A stretch of 64,000 nucleotides of DNA from Dichotomocladium elegans (taxonomy: Eukaryota; Mucoromycota; Mucoromycetes; Mucorales; Lichtheimiaceae): positions 124,001-188,000 of the forward strand of contig JAIXMN010000017.1 in NCBI GenBank assembly GCA_025716815.1, given 5' to 3'. The notes under the pieces are model-generated. The model was given only the letters and a program-made list of their open reading frames with translations. It was not told the DNA's origin and ran no database searches. Within the stretch, counting starts at the first letter, position 1; each line of letters starts with the position of its first letter. The position numbers and the translations under genes are program-made. Positions 22,998 through 32,690 of the stretch are shown one piece after another.

Positions 22998-24618
22998 TTA
23001 AGATGACACGCTGTTTCTAAATTGCTGGACGGCTACGACCGCACCCACAGTAGTCTTAAGCTTGCGACGGGCACTAAAGTTTTTGCGCACGGTCTGCAAA
23101 ATGTCGATATTGGTAGCATCTCTACCAACGAGCCACTTGTCTTTCAGGGCTTCACTTGCCGTCGGACGAGCAGCAGGGTCGAGACTGAGCAGCCGTCGTA
23201 TAAAATCACGAGCTATCGGGAAAAGAGAAACCGTTACGATCCGCTGCCATTGATGCGCGGGAAGCTTCTTTTACCATCCTGAGAAACAGTCCGCCAGTAT
23301 TTGCCATGAAATTCGTAGCGGGCATGTGTAATTTGATCAATTAGTTCTTGTTCATCCTCAGACTGAAACGGCTGATAACCGGACAATCTGATAGAAAAGA
23401 TGAGGACGATGTATAACGTGTCGGCATGTAACGCGGTATTCGTCTACTTGCAGTGTATACGTGATTACTCTGCAAACAATCCGTAATTTAGTCTTTGATC
23501 GTGTAACGGACCTACACCGGCACATACCCAAGCGCCCACATATCAACAGGAGCACCACAGCTCTTATGTAGCAACACCTCGGGTGCTGGTGGAGTTTCAC
23601 AGTCACCATTAGCCATATGGACGTATGATTCTGCAGATGGGAACTGTATCGTTAGACGAATGAACGTACCTACATAGCCCGGAGATCCGCATGCGGTCTG
23701 CACAGTAGCGGCGTTGTCATCTGCCAGTACCGCAATACTATATTTTGAGAATATATGCATACCCATATGTGGGGTTCGCAACCTGAGTGTTCTCATTTAA
23801 TATGTCCCAGTTTGCGTTACGAAGTACCCAAAGTCGCAAATGGCAAGGTCCGAATTGGTGTCCGGATTTTTGAACAGTAAGTTTTCGGGCTTCAGATCTA
23901 TACAGAACAAACATTCAGCAGAGAGGATATAGAGACAATCATCCAATGTGAGACTACGTAGAGGGTGGTGCTCACCTCGATGGACCACGTTGTGCTCGTG
24001 AAGGTATGCAAGACCGTGTAGGATCGATCGGACGACGGCCACCGCATCTGATTCCGTGAATTTCCCGTTTTCGAAAAGGCGATCGAAAAGTTCACCGCCC
24101 GTTGCGCTATCGATGATAACCATGGCCTGTCAGTTGACTTGGGTAGCCATCATCAACCACTTCTTTTACTGCAGAGACAGTTCAAAAACAAGGTAAAATT
24201 TATCACTGGAGATATCGTTAACGAATCAGGATCAAACCCCAGCTCTATGTACTGCAAGCGTAAGACGTTAATCTTACCGGGACTCAAACCAGTCGTAAAA
24301 GTCAATGACGTTGGGATGGCTCAGACCTTCCAGAACGCGCATCTCAGCGTGGACCATGTCAAGATGATTCTTGAGATTACGTTTCGGAATGATCTTGATG
24401 GCCACCTGTTTCTGATCTGCCACGCGCGTAGCTCTCTTAACGCACCCGAAGCTACCTGAGCCTAAACGAGGATTTGCATCACCGCTCGCTATATGCGACA
24501 GCAGAGCCGGAACCATACCTAAGAGTTCTCCAAAGATATAAGCGCGCTTCTTTTCATACGAGGCGGGTTGATAGGTCCCCCCATGCAAAAGCGCATCGAG
24601 TGTCTGCAAGAGACCCAT
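22998..24618 (-). CDS. Calcium/calmodulin-dependent protein kinase (Cmk1/Cmk2 type)
   Basis: Ten exons: 24618-24519, 24461-24278, 24205-24179, 24106-23976, 23897-23828, 23737-23670, 23585-23528, 23469-23452, 23387-23275, 23212-22998. They total 984 nt (327 residues) with every phase closing. Kinase motifs run in order: GELLGSGSFGCVKRA, VAIKIIPKR, ELATGGELFDRL, HRDLKPENLLF, ICDFGIAV, ACGSPGYVAPEV, DMWALGVITYTLLSGYQPF and DFIRRLLSLDPAARPTASEAL. A basic amphipathic tail (FSARRKLKTTVGAVVAVQQFR) is the expected autoinhibitory/calmodulin-binding segment. Two exons are tiny: 27 nt (24179-24205) and 18 nt (23452-23469). The intron after the 18-nt exon begins with GC rather than GT (ACT then GCAAGTAG); only this donor yields the conserved TYTLLSGYQPF. 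The kinase should respond to Ca2+/calmodulin. Confidence 0.93.
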
Positions 24619-25216
24619 TGGACGGCAGAGTAAGGAAAGAGACGGATAAAAAAAGACGCCCACTCATTGGGTAGAGGGCTGAATACGAAACTAGACGAAA
24701 GGAGAGATGTGGGAGGCGAAGTATTCACTTTTTATGCAGAAATGTTGAGACCGGATTTAACGCATGGGCACCCCAACCCCCGTTCCTGACGAAAAAAAAA
24801 ATTCTTGCGACACCCTCCTCCGTAAGATCTAGAGGTGAACCTTCATGAACGATAGATGTATATGTTGCCTTTTCCCTCACCTAACAAGAATCTGTGGGGA
24901 GGGGGGCGAACAACGAACATTTTGGGTTCATTTTTCCAAAACAAGCTGCGAAATATGTTCTGTTTACTATGCACATCGTCAAGAAGGCTGCAGCTGACGT
25001 CTAACTAAATATAAACCATCTACCTCGAAATAGTAATACCTGGATGTATACTCGTTAAAGAATGCACGAACCAATGCCGCAATCTGTGCAAGATGCATTC
25101 AGCTTCTGCCCTTGCTGCGGTTCATCACAGAATGACAAGTGGGATAAAAGCCTCCCTTCTCGCTCTCCCCACCCGTTTCTTTTCCATCATCCTTTCTTCT
25201 TTCCTCATCATAACCT
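24619..25216. promoter_or_regulatory. Intergenic, divergent from the CaM kinase
   Basis: About 600 bp upstream of the kinase start. It includes homopolymer A, G and C runs and no recognised gene. It probably holds the kinase promoter and, if the small membrane-protein gene is real, its promoter too. Confidence 0.4.
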
Positions 25217-25480
25217 ATGTTCTTGACCGGTTTTGCTGTCGTTGTTGCTGTGCTGGCCACCAACTTTATTGTCATAGCCGAGGTATGCCCTGTGTCCCTA
25301 CCGTTGCCATGAGGAAATTCGCGGTTGACCAGACGATCGTGTAACATCTAGCGAAATGCCCACATCCCTTTCTTGAGTTCAGGACGGTCGCGAACCAGGA
25401 GCAAAGAATACTCTTTGGCCCATGACCGTGACTACAATGAAAAAGTAGAGGCGATGAACGAAAAGAAAGCATTGCTATAA
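25217..25480 (+). CDS. Possible 64-residue single-pass membrane protein
   Basis: Two exons, 25217-25282 and 25352-25480, 195 nt, joined by a 69-nt GT-AG intron in phase 0. The first exon encodes a start Met and a single strongly hydrophobic helix (residues 2-20, VVVAVLATNFIVIAE). The second encodes a hydrophilic tail rich in Arg, Ser and Lys (SGRSRTRSKEYSLAHDRDYNEK). A pyrimidine-rich stretch precedes the ATG. No family is recognised. The signal-anchor plus charged tail resembles small subunits of membrane complexes, but that is a guess. Confidence 0.35.
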
Positions 25481-25954
25481 GCATGCTTTTACATGTACAT
25501 CCTTTTTTTTTTGTGGGAAGGGAAGGGGAAGGTTCGTTCGCTTACCGGCAATGTCCTCCCCTCCCTTCCCTTTTCTCATATCGCTCTTACACATAATAAT
25601 TCACAACCATACTAATAAACCTGTTACTTATAATGCTACACTCGAGCAATTTATTCTGACGTACCTCTAGCGCTCGCCAATGACTGGGAACTTACTCGGC
25701 TGAGGCAGGGTCAGCGGCTACGGTAAGTGTTATCACAAGTGTTGCATCTGTATACCTACAGTGTGGCGAGCGTCGAACCAAAATTCTTTTTTTTTTTAAA
25801 AAAAAAAGGACGGATTGCACCCGTTTGTTACGGGTTATTGATAGTTTTATAGTTGAATAGTTGAAGATGAATCATGTATGCATATCTCACAGTCGGGTTT
25901 GATCAGGATAGAGAGGGCAGAAGGTGTCAAAAAAAAAGAGGAGGGATGGAGGCT
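25481..25954. other. Intergenic between small ORF and MED11
   Basis: A convergent 3' region with several homopolymer A/T runs, for example around 25785-25810, consistent with 3' UTRs. No gene was seen. Confidence 0.4.
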
Positions 25955-26519
25955 TTAAGAGGATGCGGGTTGCTCATGAGCAATCTGTCGAAGCTGCTCG
26001 ACACGTTGGTGAATCGTCTCGATTGCGGCCGTCCACACCTCAAGTTCCTTTTGCTGGCCGGAGATGGTCGCCCGAAACGGAATACTCTTTGTTGTGCTCA
26101 TGGCGATACTCCCTGTCTTCCGAAGGAAGCGCGTGTTGCTCCGTAACGCAGTCTGGATTTCCTACTTGTAACAGTGCGCTGTCAGAATCCTTCTTCTCGC
26201 CCTCCACCCTTTCTTCCAATCGTGTTTCGTTCAGCATCTTAATAGATCAGCTTTACATTGACAAGCGTAAAATAACGTGAAGCAAGCTCCTGAAAGGCGG
26301 CGATGCGATCCTTAATGGACTGCTCAGATTCTTCATCGCGATGCCCTTCATCGCACAAAATAGCAATGGCATCGCCTGCTGTTTCGACTAAATCAACGAG
26401 TTTCTTTCTTGTCGTATTAGCAAGCAGACGCATCGCGCTGGTTTGCTACGTCGAACCTTTTCGATATCGTGAAGTTGCTTAATGCGAATTGTGCTCTCTG
26501 CCAATTGATTGTTTTCCAT
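25955..26519 (-). CDS. MED11: Mediator complex subunit 11
   Basis: Three exons on the minus strand starting with ATG at 26519 and ending with TAA at 25955-25957. Exon 1 (MENNQLAESTIRIKQLHDIEK) splices in phase 0 to KLVDLVETAGDAIAILCDEG. After FTLVN it splices to EIQTALRSNTRFLRKTGSI. The pattern of an N-terminal R-I-x-x-L-x-x-I-E-K helix followed by a helical pair (VETAGDAI, FQELASRYFTLVNEIQ) is that of Med11, the small head-module subunit that pairs with Med22 and contacts TFIIH. It lies 108 bp downstream of the LAS1 stop on the same strand. The assignment rests on motif pattern and size, not on a catalytic signature. Confidence 0.75.
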
Positions 26520-26627
26520 GACTTTGGGTATGCGAGGAGTGTGAGTGTCTATGCTTTAAGAAAGAAAATGAGAGCTATGCAAAATTTTAGAGACTGGTCT
26601 TATTATTTTATTGAGAGAGAGCAACTT

Positions 26628-28659
26628 TCATTGCGAAGACTCTGGGAGATCTAAGCATGGTACTACACCCCCAGGCAAACATCCTATAGGGCAGCCAGCC
26701 CATTTCGAACTATCATACATTGTCCAGGCATCGGAGGGTACATCGTCCTCAGATGCCATAAGCGGCTTCTGTATGTATTAATCATTGACATTCTTTTTTT
26801 TTTTATGTAAAAAGCAAACACTTACATCGCCTCTGACTTCTTTGAGCCGATCCGCAAGCTCCTTGCATTCAGAATCCATATCAATTTCCATAGAACCATC
26901 TGTGGCCTTACCACTCCCCTGTTGCAAGTGAATCAGATGAACTCTGTCTTACGTATTCCTCAAATTCTTTACCAGGTGCTTGACGCTCAAGTAATGGTCA
27001 ATATAATGCAGGAACGGCTCTAGGTCTGCTCGCAGCGAAGCATCAGATACAGAGACCACAACCTTCAGGACCTCACGCGTGCTAACCCATACGTTAAATT
27101 CAGATGTAAAATACCAACCTCGCCAATACTTACAAGATGTTGCGAGATCGCAGACAGTGTTCAATGATATCGTTCAGATCAAGACCGCTTATTATGCGTT
27201 CGGCAGGCTCTTTTCTGGAGTCGTGAGAGATAATATAGTTCAAATAACAAACTATTGGACATATGATAAGTACATCTCGAAAAGAAAATTTTCGGATCAG
27301 ACGTTACCGATCGTCAAAAGATAGCTGTTGCTCGTTGTTGCGTCTTTCTCTGCTGACTCCTACAACATCCGTTAATGTGTTGTTCTTCAAGTAGCGTGAT
27401 CAAACTAACCGAACTTCCGGGTGCGACATAAGACACTTTCCCATCCATTCTAAATTCTAAGCGAGCTAGTTAGCGTCGAGAAATAGACATTTTAAACTCG
27501 TCGCTAATCATTAAACTTACTTTCTTGTACATCGAGCTTCTTTAGTAAGCCGTCTATGAGCTCCTTTCCAAAATTTTCATATTCTTTGTCTAGTTCTTTC
27601 ACCAACAAGATCCAGAGGTCGATTAGATCCTTGGAGAGTTTCATGTTATCCAACGTCGGGCGCTTCCTAGAAAACCAAGTTAGACTGTATATGTTCTATT
27701 CTTTATCACTTCCCCAAGGCTTACTTTTTGCTAATTGGAACTAGCCCGCCTGGGCTAAGTAGTTCCGGGATCACACCATCCCGAATATGGGGGGCCGAGA
27801 TACAGCGACGCAGCCTGCCTAATGCTGCTTTAAATTGCATTGAAGGGTTTCCTTTTGTCTTGGACTCTAAATAGTGTGTTGCGTTTTTTTTATATCTTTA
27901 GAAATGTCCTTATTCTTTTTGTTGGATATCGCACACCCCCGCCCAATTTCTCTGAACCTTTGACATGCAGCTTGCGGTAATCTTTGTAATCCTTGAGTCC
28001 GCTACGGATCAAGCAGATGGTGTTGACGTCAATAGGAGATCCGCTGTCAGCTTGAAGTTCCTGTGTCCAGTAATAGTCATGTAGCCAATGAAGGGCTTGA
28101 TCTGCAGCATCGCGTAAAATTGATATGCCAGGCAGATATTCATGGGTACTAGCATGCCGTAACTCCACGAACCAGAGCGGGAGCTGAAGGCTCTCCGCAA
28201 TATCTGAAATAGCCATTATAAAGGCCTTGCGTTGAAGAGGGTCGACGATACCATTGACAAATCTAATGGTTTTGGCCACATACTGAGTCAATGCACTATG
28301 CCATTTCCATTGTCCTCCATCGTTCTTGCTCTCCTTAATACCTAATCAAGCTCATTGCATATTGAAGCCTCAGTTCGTTTTGTGTAATGATCGGAACCCC
28401 TCGATCTCGTAGACGGAGCTGAACAAAAGCAGCTGTACTTGCAATCGCAGGAGGCAGTTTGCCACGACTTGCCCACGCAGCGACCTATCCAATAATGCAT
28501 GGTGGACATGTCAGTTGCATAAAAAATAGACAAGATAGAATTTTCAATTACGCGATCAAGGCCTTTTTGCGCTTCTTCTGGCGAATCAGAATAAAGCCAT
28601 TGTTGAACCATTTGGAATTCCTCAAAACTGGTCCAGGGGATCTGCCGTACAATAACCAT
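26628..28659 (-). CDS. LAS1: Las1, pre-rRNA ITS2 endoribonuclease subunit
   Basis: Starts with ATG at 28659 and ends with TGA at 26628-26630, with at least eight exons. The conserved N-terminal HEPN-type domain is clear: PWTSFEEFQMVQQWLYS, AAWASRGKLPPAIASTAAFVQL, then IRFVNGIVDPLQ, LPLWFVELRHASTHE and ALHWLHDYYW. The RxxxxH catalytic motif of Las1 is present as RHASTH. Later exons give CISAPHIRDGVIPELLSPGGLVPI. The C-terminus carries the characteristic SSKWAGCPIGCLPGG patch. With Grc3 this enzyme cuts ITS2 in 27S pre-rRNA in the nucleolus. Exon 1 is 28659-28552 and exon 2 is 28484-28342; exon ends in the middle part (27.9-26.8 kb) are less certain. It is divergent from the ETT1-like gene. Confidence 0.88.
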
Positions 28660-28779
28660 TGTTTTCTTCTGGTTTTTTTTTTTTTTCGTGTAGGAGTGTA
28701 TCAAAAGAAGACGATGACCTGAAAAATTAATTCTGTTTTCTCGTTTTGTATTTTTTTTTTCATACTCTATTTCAGCAAA
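28660..28779. promoter_or_regulatory. Short bidirectional promoter between LAS1 and ETT1-like gene
   Basis: Only 120 bp separate the two divergent start codons. The region has two T/A homopolymer tracts (around 28673-28686 and 28751-28760), typical of nucleosome-poor shared fungal promoters. Both flanking genes appear to be translation-linked housekeeping genes. Confidence 0.55.
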
Positions 28780-30139
28780 ATGTCAAAACGACTTGCCGAA
28801 AACGAAGAAGGATATTCTTTGAGAGCCAAGCGTGTCAGATCGTCACAAAAAGAAGGACATATTGATGAATGCGACGATCCAGATTGTGAAGGTTGTGATG
28901 TGGGCGAGATTGAGATTTCTTTTATTCGAACAGACGACAGCGGGAATGAAGTATCAGCAGTGCCGTCAGCTCAGGAGCTGCTTGATATGGCCATTCAAGA
29001 AGCATCCGCCGATAAACCTCAAGAGGATCTCATTCGCCGGCTGTTCGATCTCGCACTGGAACAGTTCAAGGACAAAGAACCTGATAACCGAGTGGGTTAT
29101 GCAACTTGCCTTATCGAGCTAGGTCGCGCAATCAATGTGGAAGAGAGCTTGAGGGAAGGCTTGGACATATTGCGAGGTATCAGCAAAAAGGGGCCTGTTG
29201 AAGACCCGGGCGTTCAAGGTCTTATAACCGTGCGAGCAGCTTTGGGTCTTGCCATCGCACTCAGAAAGCGCCAGAACGCGCTTTTTGAAGAAGTACTTGA
29301 AGAAGACGAAGAGCCGGATCAGGAAACCTTGAACAAGCAATATGTCAAAAAGGATGAAGCCAAATTATACAAGGAAGCGATTGACGCAATGGACATGGTA
29401 AAAGAGGGTCTTATTGATTAGGATATCATTCTAAATATAGTTGACCGATGTAGGCGCTGCCTTCCTTGGATAAGATGCCATCCAAGCAGGCCCGATCTGC
29501 ATTAAACGATTTTCACGCCTATGTACAACTACTTGATCAACCATTCCATAACGAACATATCATTTCCATCACGGACGCGCTGGAGCGATACATGAAATAC
29601 TTTGCGTACGATGATGACGCTGATCTTCAGGCTTTAAGGGCTGCCACATTGCTACACAAGCAAAAGTTTGTTGAAGACCCAGCAGAACAACAAGTAAATT
29701 AAAACACTCAAGTCTGTTCAATGCAACGGGTTGCGTCCTCATTTTAACATTTTAGGCACTCTGCACTGAGATCGAAAAAGTGATTACCAGAGCGAACAAC
29801 ATTTATAAGAAGAAGTACCAAAAAGAATTCCCCCGAGGATGGGAACTGGTAAGTCAAAAAAAGAATGAATCGATGGCGCTAGGCTGACCGACGTATGCCA
29901 TTCCAAATGTAGCTGGCCATGCTTCAACTGACTCAGTCCAATCTACTTGAAGATGATGACGAGGTGCTGGCAAAATACGACCAGGCTATCGAGTCTTTCA
30001 AAAAGGCGCTTGAACTCAACCCAGGTTTGTTTTGAAGCAACACCACCAAGGATATAACTTTGCGCTTATCATCAAAACAATAGATAACGAAGATTTGAAA
30101 GACATGGTAGACATGCTCCTGGGCGAGGATGACCAATGA
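28780..30139 (+). CDS. Ett1/Nro1-like TPR-type protein
   Basis: Five exons, 28780-29397, 29454-29693, 29756-29848, 29913-30024 and 30084-30139: 1119 nt, 372 residues, all phases consistent. The N-terminus is basic and probably nuclear (RAKRVRSSQKEG), followed by an acidic stretch. The rest is helical with a C-terminal TPR-like pair: LLAMLQLTQSNLLEDDDEV, YDQAIESFKKALELNP and LKDMVDMLLG. Overall size and the C-terminal pattern (helical repeat, then LxDMxxxLLG-acidic end) resemble yeast Ett1 (translation termination) and fission yeast Nro1 (Ofd1 inhibitor). The similarity is moderate and judged by eye, so treat the name as provisional. The gene is convergent with the LACTB2-like gene, 44 bp away. 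Confidence 0.65.
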
Positions 30140-30183
30140 ACATAGTACATTCAAATATACACAGATATGCATATATTTATTTA

Positions 30184-31165
30184 TTAACCGATCCACACCC
30201 ACTCCTTGTCCATGAGTGCTCCGGGATCGGTCACTCCGCTTATGTCATCCTGCATCCTTAATCTTCCATCCTTCTCGAGCTTCAGCAAATGTAGTACGAT
30301 CCCTCGTGTGGCTGCAATGAATAGCGTGTCGGCCAAGCCTTTGTATATTTTGCCTGCAATGTCCTTTGCAGTCCACTCCTTTCCAATATCAGACTTGAGC
30401 ACGTCAATCACTTGGCGTTCGCGTAAAAGACGATGCTCGATGTATTCATTGATCTTTGCAACGCCGTCTTCGATGACCGGACCATGACCCGGATAAAGTC
30501 TCTTGGGCTTCAGGTTCAACAATCGGCGAAGGCCCTGCAGATACTCAGAAAGGTCCTCGAATACAGCTGTTCCTTGACCGAGGATGCAGTCGGCAGTGAA
30601 AAGGCTCTTCTCTTCTTCGAGCCAGAACGCACAATGGTCCTTCGTGTGACCAGGCGTATGGATGACCCTCAGTGTGACGGAATCGAGTTGGAATATCTGA
30701 CTGTCCTTGAGCGGTCTGATCTTGATATCATGGGGGAAATCATTGGCATATCGATGGGCAATGGCACCGTTGTGCTTGTGGACCTGGATTGGCCCCTTGC
30801 TACCATCGTTGAGTGTGGAGCCGAGGATGTCCTTAAGCCCGCCGTAATGGTCTGGGTGGGCATGCGTCACAATGATATCCGAAATAAACGCGTCCGACGA
30901 TATGCTTTTCAACGACTCTTTGAGAAGAGGAATGTACTCTGGAATCCCCTCGCCCGAATCAATGAGCATCTTCTGAGGACCTGCACCTAGCAAATAGGTA
31001 TTGGTACCTGCCATGGGGTTAGCCAATGTCAACAGGAGCATTGCAACATGGAAGTGTGCTAGCATTACCCTGCAAAGTGAATTTTCCTGGATTCAGTCCA
31101 AGTACTCGCCAAACTCGGTCTGATAGTCGGGCAAACTTGGGTAACGAAACCAGGGCCTCGGTCAT
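30184..31165 (-). CDS. LACTB2-like metallo-beta-lactamase-fold endoribonuclease
   Basis: Two exons, 31165-31069 and 31007-30184: 921 nt, 306 residues. The zinc motif is THAHPDHYGG (HxHxDH), followed by VIHTPGHTKDH, LFTADCILGQG and YPGHGPVIEDG, the full set of MBL metal ligands. A C-terminal winged-helix-like part (IEHRLLRERQVIDVL, DIAGKIYKGL) matches the LACTB2/CPSF73-related family, whose human member is a mitochondrial single-strand RNA endonuclease. The N-terminus (LVSLPKFARLSDRVWRVLGLNPG) is typical of LACTB2 and lacks an obvious leader. The start at 31165 is chosen because exon 1 joins in phase to GTNTYLLG. Confidence 0.88.
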
Positions 31166-31397
31166 TATTGGAGTTCGATATGGGGTGGGGTAGAGCAATA
31201 GTGGAAAAGGGACAGAAAAAGAAGATTCATGATTCCCTCAAAGGCTTGAATATTTGCTGACAAATTTCATTTTGCTTTAGAGAGTCCCCCAAACTTTGAC
31301 AGAAGAGGGAACTAATGGTGAACAATCACACTGCACACGCTTAATGTTTTAAGATAAATTTCGTATTCGAGAGAAAACACAAAAATGAACGAAACTG

Positions 31398-31905
31398 ACG
31401 TATCAACAGGTAAAAAAATTTCGTTAGCCAACAGAAAATATTCGCCTACGCCCTTTACACCTGGACTTACCAACCCGGCTCATTCCAGGCGTATCCTGGT
31501 TAGCAGATGCCGGTAACCATGGCGGAGGATGGTGGTACGGTAGGAGCCGGGACAGGTAACGCCAGAAACAACGACATGAGCACGCCAGAAGAAGCAGGAG
31601 CAACGCACGGCATACACAAAGCATGAGTGAACGCCAGAAAAACACAGCTAGAGAACGCTGTGGGGCGCACAAAGGCAGTACGAAGCAAATGAAACTCGGA
31701 CCATTGGCAAATCATGCATGAGCAAGGCCGAAACGACAGCAGGGACAAGCACCGACACCGCCCGAAGCAACCGCTCGTCCGTAAAAAAGAAATGGGGAAG
31801 GTCCTGTCCGAATGCAGCAAATCATGGCCCCATCGAATGATCTGATATCCTTGTTGAGCTGTCTTTCACGATTCATTAAGCACTGGGGCAACTGGTCAAT
31901 ATACA
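31398..31905. repeat. Dispersed repeat, copy A
   Basis: Shares ordered blocks with 58418-58727 in the same orientation. Shared blocks include a leading GTATCAAYAGG...ATTTCG, then GTTAGYCAACAGAAAA, a TATCCTGG-centred block with CCGG-rich flanks, a CACRCCAGAAGA block and a trailing YCATYAAGCAC block. Copy A is about 200 bp longer internally. There is no convincing reading frame, so it is more likely a non-autonomous element or solo terminal repeat than a gene. Confidence 0.6.
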
Positions 31906-32009
31906 AAAAAATGCTAGATTCGAATAAAAATCAAGTCGATAAAAGATGAATACCAGATAACAGATGGAAGAAAGCCCCAGGGATACATTTGACAAAGAAC
32001 CGATACCCA

Positions 32010-32690
32010 GCCAGAACTCTATCACATCCAAGGCAGCCGTTGCCTTGAAGGAGTCAGGAGCGAGAACCGCAGGTGACCTTACACTTTGGTCGACAGGGTC
32101 ACTCTATAAGAGTAGGTAGTAAGAGTACGCCTATCAATTGGTACGGAACAATATGTAAACACCTGGTATAAACATTGCGCTGTGAGCGATATCCGTCGTA
32201 GATGTTCAAGACCGAAACGCCGTTAATGTGCCAGCCAGCACCGTATGATATCTAAGCCAGGCGTCCTCTTGAAGAGGCCGGTAGGGCGAACCGCAGATGA
32301 GCCTTGATCTTAGTGTATGGTATGAATCTATAAGAGTATGCATTAAGAGCCTTTCAATCAATGTTTTGGATTAATGCATTGAATACCCGGTATGAGTGCG
32401 GCACTTTCAGCCAGGATCGCCGTTTGCTTTTCAAGGGCGAAGGTTTATCAGAGTTGGGAGCCATGATCCTATGAGATCTAAATCATCCGTCTTCTTGGAG
32501 AGCATATGCTGACCATCGCTTGGATTTTGATTGCGACCTATGGTGTTTAATCTATAGAAACATACAGTATATTACTTGCCTTAATATGGACATGGAGCTA
32601 TACACTGAATTCCTGATATCATAGGTCAGAGGATCCCATAGATGTTTTGTGCAGTGGACAATAGTGTATGGTGGGGTTACTTTAGTTATG
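32010..32690. repeat. Three-unit tandem repeat, period about 224 bp
   Basis: Three landmarks recur at constant spacing. TCTATAAGAGTA occurs at 32103 and 32327, with a diverged copy at 32551. CTTGAAG occurs at 32044 and 32268, diverged at 32494. GAACCGCAG occurs at 32064 and 32288. Between landmarks the units align at moderate identity, including a GGTATRARY block and a TCAAGRSCGAA block. Unit 3 is the most decayed. No frame is open across units. Confidence 0.75.
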
